The position numbers were made by a program, and so were the translations under genes. From a virus, in the IMG/VR virus record IMGVR_UViG_3300030098_006570, positions 62,001 through 126,000 of that record: DNA of 64,000 nt; one strand, 5' to 3'. This document shows, piece by piece, positions 53,591-60,965 of the stretch. The first letter of the stretch is position 1. Every line of letters begins with the position of its first letter. The notes under the pieces are model-generated. The model was not told the origin of the DNA and searched no databases. It was given only the letters and a program-made list of their open reading frames with translations.

Positions 53591-53947
53591 TTACCATTGG
53601 TTTATGTCGTCTTTTTGTATCCTATACTTTTTCTTCAATACTTTTAAGGTCTCATCAGTGACTCCTAAAATTCTCGTCATTTCTTTATTTGTGTTAGCTA
53701 TGCTAACAACAGAATTGAAGAGAGCTTCTTTCACGAGAGCCACCGTATTGGACCATAGGTTAAAACCATATAGTTTGCCATTAGTTAGACGACTGGCGCA
53801 CTCAAGTTTGAGACCAATAATTTCTTCCAGAGTTAATGCAGAAAGCATTATTTCAAATGCTTCATTTGACTTTCCGTGGTTCCTCAGCTTTTGTGAGAAA
53901 GAAATATCACTGCAAAAACCCTGGGAATCTGACTTCCGGGGTTTCAT
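53591..53947 (-). CDS. Small helical phage protein, HTH-like end
   Basis: A 118-residue, mostly helical protein. Its C-terminal NTNKEMTRILGVTDETLKVLKKKY resembles a helix-turn-helix, although the turn is not classical. The start is directly after the preceding TAG with a poor ribosome binding site. It lies between the acidic protein and the tmRNA-like RNA. Function unknown; a nucleic-acid-binding role is a guess from the helical end. Confidence 0.6.
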   Translation of the reverse strand: MKPRKSDSQGFCSDISFSQKLRNHGKSNEAFEIMLSALTLEEIIGLKLECASRLTNGKLYGFNLWSNTVALVKEALFNSVVSIANTNKEMTRILGVTDETLKVLKKKYRIQKDDINQW

Positions 53948-54760
53948 CTATAATAAGTTTTCGATAATATCGTCTATATCTAGAAAATTAGCTATTTCTT
54001 GTAGCTCAATGTTGGCAACGGTATCTTCTTCCGCCTCTTCGGCACTGGCGTCACCCACCGCGGCCGCCGCTGCAGCGGGTTCGGGCACATCTGTCTGCAG
54101 TTCTGTCTCGAATTTGTCAAAATACAGCGCAAGATTTTTTAGTAGATACTCCTCAAACATAGCAATATCGTCGGCGTTGTCAAGGTCATCATATGCTGTA
54201 AGAATGCTCTTCTCGATGTCTTGGAAGTCGGTGAATGCGCGGTTGCGTCCAGTCTTATCTTCCCCATTAAGCCCAAACTCTGACTTGGGATCGACTTCAA
54301 CCTCTTCTTCGTCATCGATACTAATAAAATCCGGATCATCTTCGGGCCGGTCGCCAATATCAATTTCAATATCTTCATCGATTGGGGCCCCGAGTTCCTC
54401 GTCTTCCCCCGCCTCTTTGCGAGATTCTTCGGGGGCAAGTGATTTTTCGACAGCAGCTAAAATATGGTTACGATATGATTCACGCTGCTCCACCGCGGTG
54501 GTAAGGGACTTATATCCGGTCTCTATAGTTGACAAAACATTAGTGTTTCGTAGAAGGTCCTCTAGAGCATTGATTCCCGTACTGTCATGTTTGGCAACTG
54601 CTGCAACGGCAGCACTTTCAGTAATAAGGTCACGGATAATCTGGCGAAGTTCGTGCTCTTGGTTACTCTTATGCTCTCTGCGAGATTTTACAATCCGAAT
54701 CGCATCACGAACTGCTTCTCTCAATTGGATTTCCTGTGCTACTTCTGCTCGATCAATCAT
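53948..54760 (-). CDS. Acidic protein of the head region, scaffold-like
   Basis: A 270-residue, very acidic protein. Residues 1-120 are helical and mixed charge (QEIQLREAVRDAIRIVKSRR), then a run of Asp/Glu (DEDIEIDIGDRPEDDPDF), then an Ala-rich helical end. Acidic, helical head proteins are common as prohead scaffold or core, for which it is a candidate. SD GGTGGGAT and a CTATTTA box 23 nt upstream. No known family. Confidence 0.55.
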   Translation of the reverse strand: MIDRAEVAQEIQLREAVRDAIRIVKSRREHKSNQEHELRQIIRDLITESAAVAAVAKHDSTGINALEDLLRNTNVLSTIETGYKSLTTAVEQRESYRNHILAAVEKSLAPEESRKEAGEDEELGAPIDEDIEIDIGDRPEDDPDFISIDDEEEVEVDPKSEFGLNGEDKTGRNRAFTDFQDIEKSILTAYDDLDNADDIAMFEEYLLKNLALYFDKFETELQTDVPEPAAAAAAVGDASAEEAEEDTVANIELQEIANFLDIDDIIENLL

Positions 54761-54762
54761 TT

Positions 54763-56628
54763 TTATCCCACCGATATACCTAATAAATAGTCCATTATTT
54801 CGTTTACAAACTGGTCTTCCACAGATTCATTGTTCGAAGTTTTTTTCTTTTTGCGCTTCTCAGATCCAATCACATCGGGGAAAGTAGTGGCAAACCCTGT
54901 CACCGCGCCTCCCGACTGCGCGCTCATTTCATCAAGCTGTTCGCCAAGTATCCTCATTATATCAGCTACATCGCTATCATTTAACTCTGTAGGTAACCCG
55001 CGGATAAAGCCAACATCATCGTCATCACGAAGAGCTTTCCTCATCATGGTGGCACTTACTCCTCCCATCTGCGGAGGAATTGGGACTTGCTGTACATTTA
55101 CTCCTTCACGACGACCTTCGGCCGTCTTGAAGCGCCCACCTTCGACATCTTTTTCTCCCAAGATAAGGTGCAAGTCTTCCCCGACGTCGGCTTCGTTGTC
55201 AATGTATTCATAGACAGAACGCACAGGCGTCACATCTGCAACTCTAACATCTACATCACCAGGCAAGTGTTGGCGGTAAACGTTCCAAATATTGACGGCT
55301 TGTTGAGGAGTAATTCCTTCATGAACTTTTGGAGAGACAAATATAATGATCTTATCCACTCCGGGGTTACTTAGCACCGATTTAGCAACATTGAAGTGGC
55401 CGCCATGAGGTGGCTTAAACTTTCCAGGGTAAAGAGCAATGTTACGCACCCCCTCGACGGGTACCCTCTCTTCTTCAGCTAGGCCCTGCTTGGAACGATC
55501 TCCATGGGTAGAGGCCAGCCCTTGAACAATAAAATCTCCTGTAAGTTTGACTAGGAAATCTTCCATCCCTCGTAAAACAACACCTTCATGGGATCCAACT
55601 GGACCAGCCATACTGCGCAAAGCTTCTTTTACCGCTTGCCCTAGGAGTCGAGTGCCATGATAAAAAATACCTCCATTGATGGCGTCTTTGACGTCTTCTT
55701 TGGAGGCAAGATATTCACTTAAAGGTATTCCATTTTTCTCGGCGCTGCGTAATACTGCCATATAAATATCTTTACTTAGTGCTCCCACGGATTTCCCATC
55801 AGCCCGGGTAACACGAGTATCTTGGGGGTGCTCTACCATCTGGAGCCATTCTCGTAATGTGTTTGTGGCCACCCCGCCAGGAGTAACCTGAACGGACACT
55901 GGCGTCTCTAAAACTTCTTCTAGATTCAGATCATAATCCGGATCAAACTCCACTGGTACATCACCATATACTTCAAAACCATATTTGGCTGCAATGGGGC
56001 GCACTTTTTCAATAAGTCGTGCTAGGGCTGCGTGATCATAAGGAATTTCGATTCCACCACCTTTGACGGGCTTTCTCGTCTTGGGGTCTATAGGGCGCTC
56101 AAGCCCTGGGCGATCCATGGAAATCCCTTTTCGAATCATATGGGGCTGGGCTTTTTTTTCATAGAACTGGTTGATGCCATGAATAGCCAAAATATTGGAA
56201 TCATATTCCTGGACGTTAGACTTCCCTTCAATATATTCGGTATTGAAATATTTTGTAGGGTCATCCCACATTTTGAGCGCTTTAAGTTCCGGAGTGATGG
56301 CTGGAATAGCCGCATTGAAAATAGTTAACAACTTAGCTATAGCATTAGCCATGCCATGATCGGATCCCCACTTTGCTAAAGCACTTTCAGCATCAAAGCC
56401 CTCAATTGAGGCAATATGAGAGGTTCCGCGATCCATGCGAAACTCTTTTTGACCATCCTCGTTGGTAATCAGCTTAAAACTGGTATTGATGCCATCCCAC
56501 TTGACGCTGCCGGCAATTTCATTGTTTTGAAGACGCACAACAGCGTCCTGGATATAATCAATGAGGTCTTGCCCTGTTTTTACGCGGTCGACATCAAAAG
56601 GGTGCGCCATATGGCCCGGTGTGCCCAT
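54763..56628 (-). CDS. Ligase-like nucleotidyltransferase fused to NMNAT-like domain
   Basis: A 621-residue two-part protein. Residues 1-370: motif I K43-W-D-G46 (SVKWDGINTSF), motif III-like YFNTEYIEG (127-135), motif IV HEGVVLRG (347-354) and motif V LVKLTG (359-364), the set of ATP-dependent DNA/RNA ligases. Residues 395-560: NIALYPGKFKPPHGGHFNVA with the HxGH motif of cytidylyl/NMN adenylyltransferases. The C-terminal 60 residues are linker plus basic patch. It may seal RNA and use or make NAD. The start has AGGAG seven bases upstream. Confidence 0.8.
   Translation of the reverse strand: MGTPGHMAHPFDVDRVKTGQDLIDYIQDAVVRLQNNEIAGSVKWDGINTSFKLITNEDGQKEFRMDRGTSHIASIEGFDAESALAKWGSDHGMANAIAKLLTIFNAAIPAITPELKALKMWDDPTKYFNTEYIEGKSNVQEYDSNILAIHGINQFYEKKAQPHMIRKGISMDRPGLERPIDPKTRKPVKGGGIEIPYDHAALARLIEKVRPIAAKYGFEVYGDVPVEFDPDYDLNLEEVLETPVSVQVTPGGVATNTLREWLQMVEHPQDTRVTRADGKSVGALSKDIYMAVLRSAEKNGIPLSEYLASKEDVKDAINGGIFYHGTRLLGQAVKEALRSMAGPVGSHEGVVLRGMEDFLVKLTGDFIVQGLASTHGDRSKQGLAEEERVPVEGVRNIALYPGKFKPPHGGHFNVAKSVLSNPGVDKIIIFVSPKVHEGITPQQAVNIWNVYRQHLPGDVDVRVADVTPVRSVYEYIDNEADVGEDLHLILGEKDVEGGRFKTAEGRREGVNVQQVPIPPQMGGVSATMMRKALRDDDDVGFIRGLPTELNDSDVADIMRILGEQLDEMSAQSGGAVTGFATTFPDVIGSEKRKKKKTSNNESVEDQFVNEIMDYLLGISVG
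54784..54790 (-). promoter_or_regulatory. Candidate late-promoter box inside the ligase-NMNAT gene end
   Basis: CTATTTATTAGG, 23 nt before the start at 54760 and inside the last codons of the upstream gene. The string CTATTTATTAGG also occurs before the start at 2456. Promoter function is inferred. Confidence 0.38.
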
Positions 56629-56632
56629 GTAC

Positions 56633-56878
56633 CTACTCCTTATTCTCTTCTAGTATTTTTACCTGCTCCTCAAGAGTGTTCACTCTTTCTTGGAGCCGTC
56701 GTGTATGGCGCCTGACTTCGCGCAAGTTCGCTCGTGCTGTTTCAATCCGCAACGCGTCGGTTTTAGAACGCGGAGTTATGGCTTGGAGAACCTCGGAAAT
56801 AGATTGAAGATAGCTAGCAACACTAGGGGCGCTGCTCTCGCCGAGCAAGAACTTGCGAGTAAGTCGGCGATAGTCCAT
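56633..56878 (-). CDS. Small coiled-coil protein
   Basis: An 81-residue protein starting MDYRRLTRKFLLGESS; residues 25-81 form one long heptad-rich helix (REVRRHTRRLQERVNTLEEQ). It sits between the ligase fusion and the Ala/Lys-rich protein, overlapping neither. Probably a small structural or head factor. Confidence 0.62.
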   Translation of the reverse strand: MDYRRLTRKFLLGESSAPSVASYLQSISEVLQAITPRSKTDALRIETARANLREVRRHTRRLQERVNTLEEQVKILEENKE

Positions 56879-56881
56879 TAC

Positions 56882-57160
56882 TTATTCCTCAGATTTCGAA
56901 GCAGCCTTTCGGCCACGTCGCCGCGGAGCTGGCTTATCTTCCGTGTCTTTCGCTGCCTTAGCGGCTTCCGCAGCTGCCTTGTCCTCAGCGGCCTTCGCTT
57001 TTGCAGCAGCCTCGGCCTTGGCTTTTGCTGCAGCCTCGGCCTTCGCCTTGGCTTCAGCCTCTGCTTTTTCTTTGGCGGCTGCTTCTGCTTTCGCTTTAGC
57101 GGCCGCTGCTTTCTTGGCGCTCTCATTCCGGCGTCGTCGTTTAATCCATGGTGCTACCAT
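56882..57160 (-). CDS. Ala/Lys-rich histone-like repeat protein
   Basis: A 92-residue protein starting MVAPWIKRRRRNESAKKA; the ATG at 57160 has AAGGAAGG and is preferred to an upstream in-frame start that overlaps the metallopeptidase end. Residues 15-70 are repeats of AKAKAEAAAK type (repeat unit about 11 residues), a single amphipathic helix, followed by a basic end (APRRRGRKAASKSEE). It resembles histone H1 tails or TolA helices. DNA condensation in the head is a possible role. Confidence 0.65.
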   Translation of the reverse strand: MVAPWIKRRRRNESAKKAAAAKAKAEAAAKEKAEAEAKAKAEAAAKAKAEAAAKAKAAEDKAAAEAAKAAKDTEDKPAPRRRGRKAASKSEE

Positions 57161-57161
57161 T

Positions 57162-57911
57162 TTACTTGCCTTCCTTTCTGACACGCGCGATGATTCGACG
57201 TGTGATTTGTTTTGCTTCTTTTACCGAGATTTTACCAGGCCTGGCGTACTCCGCGAGATCCATTCTCTTGGCCATCGATGGACGGTTACCCTCCTCGTCA
57301 TCGTGTTCTTTAGATCCGATACCCTTATAATCATCTTCGTCCTCATCACGCATGGGATGGCCATGGCCCTCAGCAAGACTAGCATTGGTGACAAGAATAT
57401 CACGGGCATCCACGCGCTCAAGAATGGTGCCGTCCTGAAGCTTCATGTCGTACCAGGTAACCTGGTTCAGCTTCTTATTGAAGTTGTGGTTGATGGCCTC
57501 TGCCATCTTAATCTGACCTTCATGGTGGACGCCGCCGTGATGAACACAGTAGTGGTTAGGGGAGAACGCACCCTCCCGGAAGTGGGTTCCGCGCTCGTGA
57601 CGATCCTCATGATCTTCATCATATGCCATATCGCGCTTCAGGGCGTCAATGTGAGCCCGCGTAGCATGTCGCTTGATAAGGTCATGAAGCTCACGGTCGT
57701 CCCGACCTTCATCCTCACCATAGTGGTAGGTCTCTTCGCCCTCGGAGTCTTCCTGAAGCTCTTCGGCTGCATCTTCTCCAGCCTCTTCACCAGCGAGTAC
57801 ACGGTCGGCGTGCGCCACGTCAGCGGGCTCGTTCTTCTCTTCCTTAAGAAGCCCCCACTTTTTCATCAACTTGGTGTTGATCTCATTATTTTTCCATTCT
57901 TTTAGCGACAT
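57162..57911 (-). CDS. Possible nested product from an internal start of the metallopeptidase gene
   Basis: An in-frame ATG at 57911 is preceded by ACAGGAGAACCAAAA, a strong ribosome binding site at normal distance, and would start a 250-residue protein with MSLKEWKNNEINTKLM. That opening resembles the separate N-terminus of other phage proteins, so the C-terminal module could be made on its own as well as fused to the metallopeptidase. The shorter product is inferred, not shown. Confidence 0.4.
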   Translation of the reverse strand: MSLKEWKNNEINTKLMKKWGLLKEEKNEPADVAHADRVLAGEEAGEDAAEELQEDSEGEETYHYGEDEGRDDRELHDLIKRHATRAHIDALKRDMAYDEDHEDRHERGTHFREGAFSPNHYCVHHGGVHHEGQIKMAEAINHNFNKKLNQVTWYDMKLQDGTILERVDARDILVTNASLAEGHGHPMRDEDEDDYKGIGSKEHDDEEGNRPSMAKRMDLAEYARPGKISVKEAKQITRRIIARVRKEGK

Positions 57912-58367
57912 TTTTGGTTCTCCTGTTTCTGAAAAGTCTATGGCGACATTCCGTTTTCCTGTCTTAATTAGGTCTTCATAATCCCTAAAGATCAAATTAC
58001 CTTTGGTATAAGCCTCACGCTCCATCTTGCGGAGATGAGGATTCTCTTGTGCATAGCCCGCCGAGGTCTCCATATCACTGGTAAAATCCCCCCGACAATT
58101 TTGCGCATGGTGCACCAATTCATGAGACAATGAGCGCATGATATCTTTAGGATGGCGCCCATCAACATAGAGCACAATTTCCATAGCACCCGGATCATAA
58201 TAAGCGGTTTTTCCTAAAATTCGCTGTGAATTGGAGGTGTCACTCTGAAATATAACGGTGACAGGCTTGTTAAATCCTAGCTGCTGTTGGGAATACGGGA
58301 AGAAATCTCCCACCAACTGCTCTAAGTGATAAACGTTCCCAATAGATTGATTTTTACACTGATGCAT
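57162..58367 (-). CDS. Phage metallopeptidase with a separate C-terminal module
   Basis: A 401-residue protein. Residues 1-130: H82-E83-x-x-H86 (SLSHELVHHAQ) plus a downstream REAYTKGN that may hold the third ligand. Residues 153-401 begin with MSLKEWKNNEINTKLMKKWG and include a His-rich stretch (HHGGVHHEGQIKMAEAINHN), an acidic part and a basic C-terminus (AKQITRRIIARVRKEGK). No ribosome binding site precedes the ATG at 58367, although a CTATTTA box lies seven bases before it. Likely packaged in the head; the protease could process virion or host proteins. Confidence 0.7.
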   Translation of the reverse strand: MHQCKNQSIGNVYHLEQLVGDFFPYSQQQLGFNKPVTVIFQSDTSNSQRILGKTAYYDPGAMEIVLYVDGRHPKDIMRSLSHELVHHAQNCRGDFTSDMETSAGYAQENPHLRKMEREAYTKGNLIFRDYEDLIKTGKRNVAIDFSETGEPKMSLKEWKNNEINTKLMKKWGLLKEEKNEPADVAHADRVLAGEEAGEDAAEELQEDSEGEETYHYGEDEGRDDRELHDLIKRHATRAHIDALKRDMAYDEDHEDRHERGTHFREGAFSPNHYCVHHGGVHHEGQIKMAEAINHNFNKKLNQVTWYDMKLQDGTILERVDARDILVTNASLAEGHGHPMRDEDEDDYKGIGSKEHDDEEGNRPSMAKRMDLAEYARPGKISVKEAKQITRRIIARVRKEGK

Positions 58368-58373
58368 CGTTTA

Positions 58374-58691
58374 CTAAATAGTGCTGAATAGTAGAAAGAG
58401 TACACCCCAGAGGTGATACACAAAAAGCGCCATGTAGACAAGGTTTAGTGCTAGTAATATTTTGAAAATACTATTAGTAAACCTTTTTCGAAAACAATAA
58501 AGAATCCATATCCCTACAGCACTGAGTCCGAGCTTGGCGATGACAAATAATAAAGGGGATACCTCCAAAAAGAAGGCCATGATAGGATTTGCTTCGTGCC
58601 CTAAGTCATTAGCAATCCAAAAAATAGTAGCGGTGAGATCAATGAGGATAAAGATTGCCAGAATATAGACTAGTCGGACAATCTTCCTCAC
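58374..58691 (-). CDS. DUF5658-like membrane protein
   Basis: A 105-residue protein with about three or four membrane segments (VYILAIFILIDLTATIFW, FFLEVSPLLFVIAKLGL, IFKILLALNLVYMALFV) and the DLTATIFWIANDLGHEANPI motif expected of DUF5658 proteins (D..T, G.E.NP). GTG start with AAGGGG. It is carried between the metallopeptidase and the Cys-rich protein; function unknown, perhaps envelope-directed. Confidence 0.72.
   Translation of the reverse strand: MRKIVRLVYILAIFILIDLTATIFWIANDLGHEANPIMAFFLEVSPLLFVIAKLGLSAVGIWILYCFRKRFTNSIFKILLALNLVYMALFVYHLWGVLFLLFSTI
58375..58381 (-). promoter_or_regulatory. Candidate late-promoter box close to the metallopeptidase start
   Basis: CACTATTTAGTAAACG with the box only seven bases before the ATG at 58367. 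No ribosome binding site is seen. Either this transcript is leaderless or this copy of the box is not a promoter for that start. Confidence 0.3.
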
Positions 58692-58712
58692 CTACATTAC
58701 CCCTTCTTTCCC

Positions 58713-58925
58713 CTATCCGCAGCACTCACAGTCTTCGCAGCAAGCGCACTTACAAAGCGTTGCGCCTACACATTTAGCTTGAAGCCACTCTGGCTGCTGC
58801 CAAAAGGGGATAAGCATATGCACCAGCATAGCCAGTCCCGAAAGAAGCAACAAGCCCGATAGCCGCGCTGACTGCTTCAAATGGCCTAACCAGCCATGTT
58901 CTTTAAGATGTGCCCAATCCCACAT
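58713..58925 (-). CDS. DUF6356-like membrane protein with Cys-rich tail
   Basis: A 70-residue protein starting MWDWAHLKEHGWLGHLKQ, one membrane segment (LSGLLLLSGLAMLVHMLI), then a tail CVGATLCKCACCEDCECCG with eight Cys. The first part matches the DUF6356 pattern I know from envelope-linked small proteins. The cysteine tail could bind metal or form disulphides. TAATG overlap with the gene upstream. Confidence 0.68.
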   Translation of the reverse strand: MWDWAHLKEHGWLGHLKQSARLSGLLLLSGLAMLVHMLIPFWQQPEWLQAKCVGATLCKCACCEDCECCG

Positions 58926-59257
58926 TATCTTCCCTCCGGATTTTGTTTGTCATAAATAATAGCCTTGAAGGCTGTTTCAACGTAATCAGCTGCTTTGGTA
59001 AGCTTTGCTTGTACCCAAGGCTCAAGATTCTCATCATCCTGTAACATATCGTGCAGCTGTTGTGCTTGTTGTGCTAAATGAAAAAGATCTCTCCGCGCCA
59101 TAGCGCCCTCATACCCATCGGGGTCTTTTTCGACTTTTGGTGGAGTGCGATCTTGTGCATTCATCACAGGGGTTTCTAGTAAAATAGAAGAGCCCTTGCG
59201 GATTTCTTCTGAAATAAGGTTTTTGAGAGTTTGTCGGTTAAGCTTCGGGGAAGTCAT
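58925..59257 (-). CDS. Head-region protein with amphipathic N-terminal helix
   Basis: A 110-residue protein. The N-terminal LNRQTLKNLISEEIRKGSS resembles the shared LxxLIxEE opening of several proteins here (for example TELLNIIREEVEVVL at 59830-60177). The middle RRDLFHLAQQAQQLHDML is helical. TAATG overlaps on both sides link it to its neighbours. Probably packaged in the head; function unknown. Confidence 0.58.
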   Translation of the reverse strand: MTSPKLNRQTLKNLISEEIRKGSSILLETPVMNAQDRTPPKVEKDPDGYEGAMARRDLFHLAQQAQQLHDMLQDDENLEPWVQAKLTKAADYVETAFKAIIYDKQNPEGR

Positions 59258-59826
59258 TATCTATCTCCTGTGGCGTCGCCCAATACAAAGGCTTGAAATG
59301 CTTGTTTGTCTTTATCGTTCATTCGGGAATAGAGTTCAACCGCGCGCTTGACAGAGCCCTCTAGGGCAGAAACTTCCATCTTGGTCTCTTGCATTCCTGC
59401 AGCCCCGTCGCCACCACCCCAGGCGCCCGAACTATAACCAGCATAACTGGTAGAGCCCGCGTACTTCTGTTGACTTTTCGGAGGCGCGACCACGCGCTGG
59501 TCCGGCATTGGATGGGCCCCGGCCATCTCAATGTCATTGAGGGCCTTCCTGAGCGCTGTGGTGGCTCTAAATGCGTTTTCGTAGGCGCCGTCATAAGTGG
59601 GATCATCGAGAGCCACAATAAGGCGTTCTGTAGCCTCTCGGGCCTCTAAAGCTATCTCATATAACTCATTGGCTTTGGGATCGCCCATATTTTGCTCTTT
59701 GTCAGAGTTGGACTGTGACCCCATACGATGCGGTACACCTTCAGGGGCGGAAGGCTCATTAATACCCCCGCCAGTAAACATGGCTTCCTTCACCATGGTT
59801 TTAAGCTGGGCGTAATCAATACTCAC
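59257..59826 (-). CDS. Head-region protein, unknown function
   Basis: A 189-residue protein starting MSIDYAQLKTMVKEAMF at a GTG. The first 20 residues form an amphipathic helix, followed by a Gly/Ser/Tyr linker (GSTSYAGYSSGAWGGGDG) and two helical parts (EIALEAREATERLIVAL, then VKRAVELYSRMNDK). It has the look of an internal head protein; no family recognised. Confidence 0.58.
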   Translation of the reverse strand: MSIDYAQLKTMVKEAMFTGGGINEPSAPEGVPHRMGSQSNSDKEQNMGDPKANELYEIALEAREATERLIVALDDPTYDGAYENAFRATTALRKALNDIEMAGAHPMPDQRVVAPPKSQQKYAGSTSYAGYSSGAWGGGDGAAGMQETKMEVSALEGSVKRAVELYSRMNDKDKQAFQAFVLGDATGDR

Positions 59827-59829
59827 GAG

Positions 59830-60177
59830 TTAGTCCTTCTTCCGCTTGCGCGCCATCTTCCGGAAAGTCTTGGCCAGGTTATAACGTTTGGTTCCAGGGC
59901 GACATGTCGGACCGCCAAATTTCTCGCCGGTGCATACCCCTTCGGTGCCGCGGCGCTCAATATCTGCTTCGGCATCCTGAATCCAGTCATCGTCTTTTTC
60001 TTCGGCAAGGCCCGACTCAAGGGGTCGCTCATAGCCCTCTTCCCCCTTTTTTTCTTCGCGCAGAATTTCATCTAAAAGAGACGCCGGATCGAGGTCAAAC
60101 ACTTCGATTGCTTCAGCATTAGTAAGCACCACCTCTACTTCTTCTCTAATAATATTCAGTAACTCTGTTTTTGTCAT
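59830..60177 (-). CDS. Head-region protein with IIREE-type opening and Cys motif
   Basis: A 115-residue protein starting MTKTELLNIIREEVEVVL, then acidic, then GVCTGEKFGGPTCRPGTKRY followed by a basic end (AKTFRKMARKRKKD). This two-Cys, basic-tail arrangement is familiar from marine phage virion-associated proteins. GGAGGT is placed correctly, with a CTATTTA box 23 nt before the ATG. Confidence 0.62.
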   Translation of the reverse strand: MTKTELLNIIREEVEVVLTNAEAIEVFDLDPASLLDEILREEKKGEEGYERPLESGLAEEKDDDWIQDAEADIERRGTEGVCTGEKFGGPTCRPGTKRYNLAKTFRKMARKRKKD

Positions 60178-60200
60178 AGCACGAACCTCCGGCGTATAAT

Positions 60201-60207
60201 TAAATAG
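60201..60207 (-). promoter_or_regulatory. Candidate late-promoter box (AACTATTTAATTATACG)
   Basis: The box CTATTTA with 23 nt to the ATG at 60177, in a 74-base gap that otherwise holds only A/T-rich and purine runs. Spacing is nearly the same as at 1154 and 51827. Confidence 0.42.
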
Positions 60208-60251
60208 TTTCTTCTTCTTCCTTTGACATTAGAGCTTTAGATTTTTTGACC

Positions 60252-60965
60252 TTAGGTGTTGATCAGGTTGCCATAAATTTTGGGATTTTCAATGGGGTGA
60301 GTCCCGGCATAGAAGAGAGCAAAACCAGCGATCAAATTGCTATTACCAGCGATATCGACTGCCGTACCAAACGTATAGTTGGTAGTGGAACTTCCCCAGC
60401 CGTCATCTGAATACTTAATCGTCACTACGTTTGAATCGACTGCCACGCGGAAGGACCGGCCGGCCGTCCAGTTAGGTCCACCCCCGCTGGTGCCGTTCAC
60501 CAGCGTACCACTTTCAAAAGCCGCAGCGGATGTTCCGGCCCAGCAATAGACGGCCCATTGCATCCACGCATAGGCATTCGTAGATGTGACAGGCGGGGTG
60601 TCTTTGTAGCCGAGTCCAAACATGAATTGAACGTTGTTACCGTTGTAGTTGAAGGATGGAGTCATTTCTACATAAGCCGAGTCACCAGAAGTAATTTCGG
60701 CGACGGTAGTAGCGCCGCAATTCCAGTTTCCTCCGCTTAGGGTTCTAATAATACCTTGATCAAGCCCGGTTTCGGTACCCACTGCGCAGACAGTTCGATT
60801 ATTAAGTTGAGAAGTATCGGTAATGGGCAATTCGAAGGGCGCGGCATCTGAGCATGCACCACCCGAAAGAATGGTGCTAACACGGGATTTATCTATCCCG
60901 ATAATGGTGCTTATCTGATCACATTTGATGCCATCAATTGTTGCTGCTTGCGTCTCGTCACTCAT
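60252..60965 (-). CDS. Beta-rich virion decoration-like protein
   Basis: A 237-residue protein. The N-terminus has two related short repeats (DQISTIIGIDKSRVSTILSG and GLDQGIIRTLSGG). The rest is a jelly-roll-like beta sheet (VEMTPSFNYNGNNVQFMFGL, FRVAVDSNVVTIKYSDDGWG) resembling concanavalin-like binding domains. It may decorate the capsid or bind sugars. ATGA overlap with the HAD gene upstream. Confidence 0.62.
   Translation of the reverse strand: MSDETQAATIDGIKCDQISTIIGIDKSRVSTILSGGACSDAAPFELPITDTSQLNNRTVCAVGTETGLDQGIIRTLSGGNWNCGATTVAEITSGDSAYVEMTPSFNYNGNNVQFMFGLGYKDTPPVTSTNAYAWMQWAVYCWAGTSAAAFESGTLVNGTSGGGPNWTAGRSFRVAVDSNVVTIKYSDDGWGSSTTNYTFGTAVDIAGNSNLIAGFALFYAGTHPIENPKIYGNLINT

Noticed and set aside
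53604-54887. A 427-codon open frame on the plus strand, Ser/Arg-rich
   Set aside because: It is antisense to two well-placed minus-strand genes (an acidic protein gives Ser-rich antisense), has no plausible ribosome binding site and would be the only plus-strand gene in the window.
56943-57905. A 320-codon plus-strand frame, Ala/Phe/Ser-rich, plus another at 56690-57181
   Set aside because: They are shadows of the Ala/Lys-rich repeat gene and the metallopeptidase gene; composition is explained by the complement of Ala/Lys repeat codons.
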